Positions 63,577-64,000 of a stretch of DNA of 64,000 nt are shown one piece after another (positions within the stretch are counted from its first letter, which is position 1; each line of letters begins with the position of its first letter). The notes under the pieces were generated by a model that saw only the letters and a program-made list of their open reading frames with translations, was not told the origin of the DNA and did not search any database. The DNA comes from Prorocentrum cordatum. Its lineage: Eukaryota; Sar; Dinophyceae; Prorocentrales; Prorocentraceae. The position numbers were made by a program, and so were the translations under genes. The DNA lies in contig CAUYUJ010018543.1 in assembly GCA_963575745.1 (NCBI GenBank), positions 53,501 through 117,500 on the forward strand, in the 5' to 3' direction.

Positions 63577-64000
63577 TAGTCATTTAATCGAGGGCGGCGA
63601 CAAGAAGAGGGACGGAGGGACGGAGGAGGGGGAGGAGGCGGAGAACGTGGACCTTCGTGCTCCGCGGGACAGGACCAGCGGGCGTAGTTGGAACCGTTTC
63701 GGCGCCCAGTCGGCCTTCGTCTGGCCTGCGCGGTGGATAAAGACATCCCACAGGAAAGGAGGCGGCCCCTGCGGGGTTCGCCACCTCGGAGGTCCGGGCA
63801 CGGAGAGGTGTTTCCGGCTTCCCACCGTGCTGCGGAGGAGCACTGGGCAACAAGGTCGCCGAAACGTTGCACAGTGAACCCGCATGGTAAGGATGGGCAA
63901 CCTTCCCAAGGATGCCCTGGCATCCTTGCCCCTTCGGCCCATCCTTTGCGACTCTCCTTGGCCATCCGTACCGCGCATCCTTATCATACGGATTGCCTGT
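63577..64000. other. Window end: GTAAGGATGGGCAA-type repeat, cut off
   Basis: From 63,886 GGTAAGGATGGGCAACCTTC is partly mirrored by CCATCCGTACCGCGCATCCT (63,962). CGCATCCTTATCATACGGAT recalls the motif at 18,664 and 18,850. Probably a MITE that continues past the window. 63,577-63,880 shows nothing recognisable. Confidence 0.35.

Overview
The window is eukaryotic nuclear DNA and almost certainly from a dinoflagellate; Prorocentrum-like is my best guess. The reasons are high GC, sparse genes, protein genes all on one strand, many short introns whose donors are GT, GC or GA with an AG/G boundary, large tracts of triplet microsatellite, many short terminal-inverted-repeat elements (MITEs), and endonuclease/RT/RNase H LINEs of the type common in dinoflagellates. 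No bacterial operon, tRNA, rRNA or CRISPR array was recognised. Promoter and poly(A) signals were not identifiable.

Layout. (1) 0.4-7.3 kb: a decayed Upf1/Dna2-type SF1 helicase gene with a zinc-ribbon tail, on the plus strand, broken by frameshifts and in-frame stops. (2) 7.3-24.5 kb: no convincing intact gene. It holds degenerate tandem repeats, an 83-bp tandem array, microsatellites and many MITEs, several nested, plus one pentatricopeptide-like fragment. (3) 24.7-29.1 kb: minus-strand 3' half of a LINE (RT and RNase H), split by MITEs and triplet repeats. (4) 29.1-50.8 kb: a block whose two ends carry related inverted repeats of about 220 bp. Inside are plus-strand genes: gene A (9 exons, about 622 aa), gene B (3' exons), a possible terminal exon C, gene D (9 exons, about 424 aa) and gene E (5 exons, transposase-like). 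(5) 50.8-54.2 kb: minus-strand 5' half of a LINE (ORF1-like region and endonuclease), itself holding a MITE. (6) 54.2-64 kb: a 2-kb CTA/TAG repeat that switches strand twice, more triplet tracts and more copies of the same MITE families.

The most interesting reading is that (3) and (5) are complementary halves of one LINE interrupted by (4). In that case (4) would be a TIR-bounded element of about 21.7 kb carrying five intron-bearing genes, one of them a candidate transposase. The support is the outward-facing terminal motif CCCAGATGCTCCA at both ends, collinear subterminal blocks at similar distances from each end, and the order and orientation of the LINE halves. No database search was possible, so this remains a hypothesis.

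The exon models for genes A and D come from joining coding-looking segments at AG-ended introns. Reading phase is consistent across every junction, which is the main evidence for them. Gene E is phase-consistent except at the exon 2-3 junction, which is unresolved.
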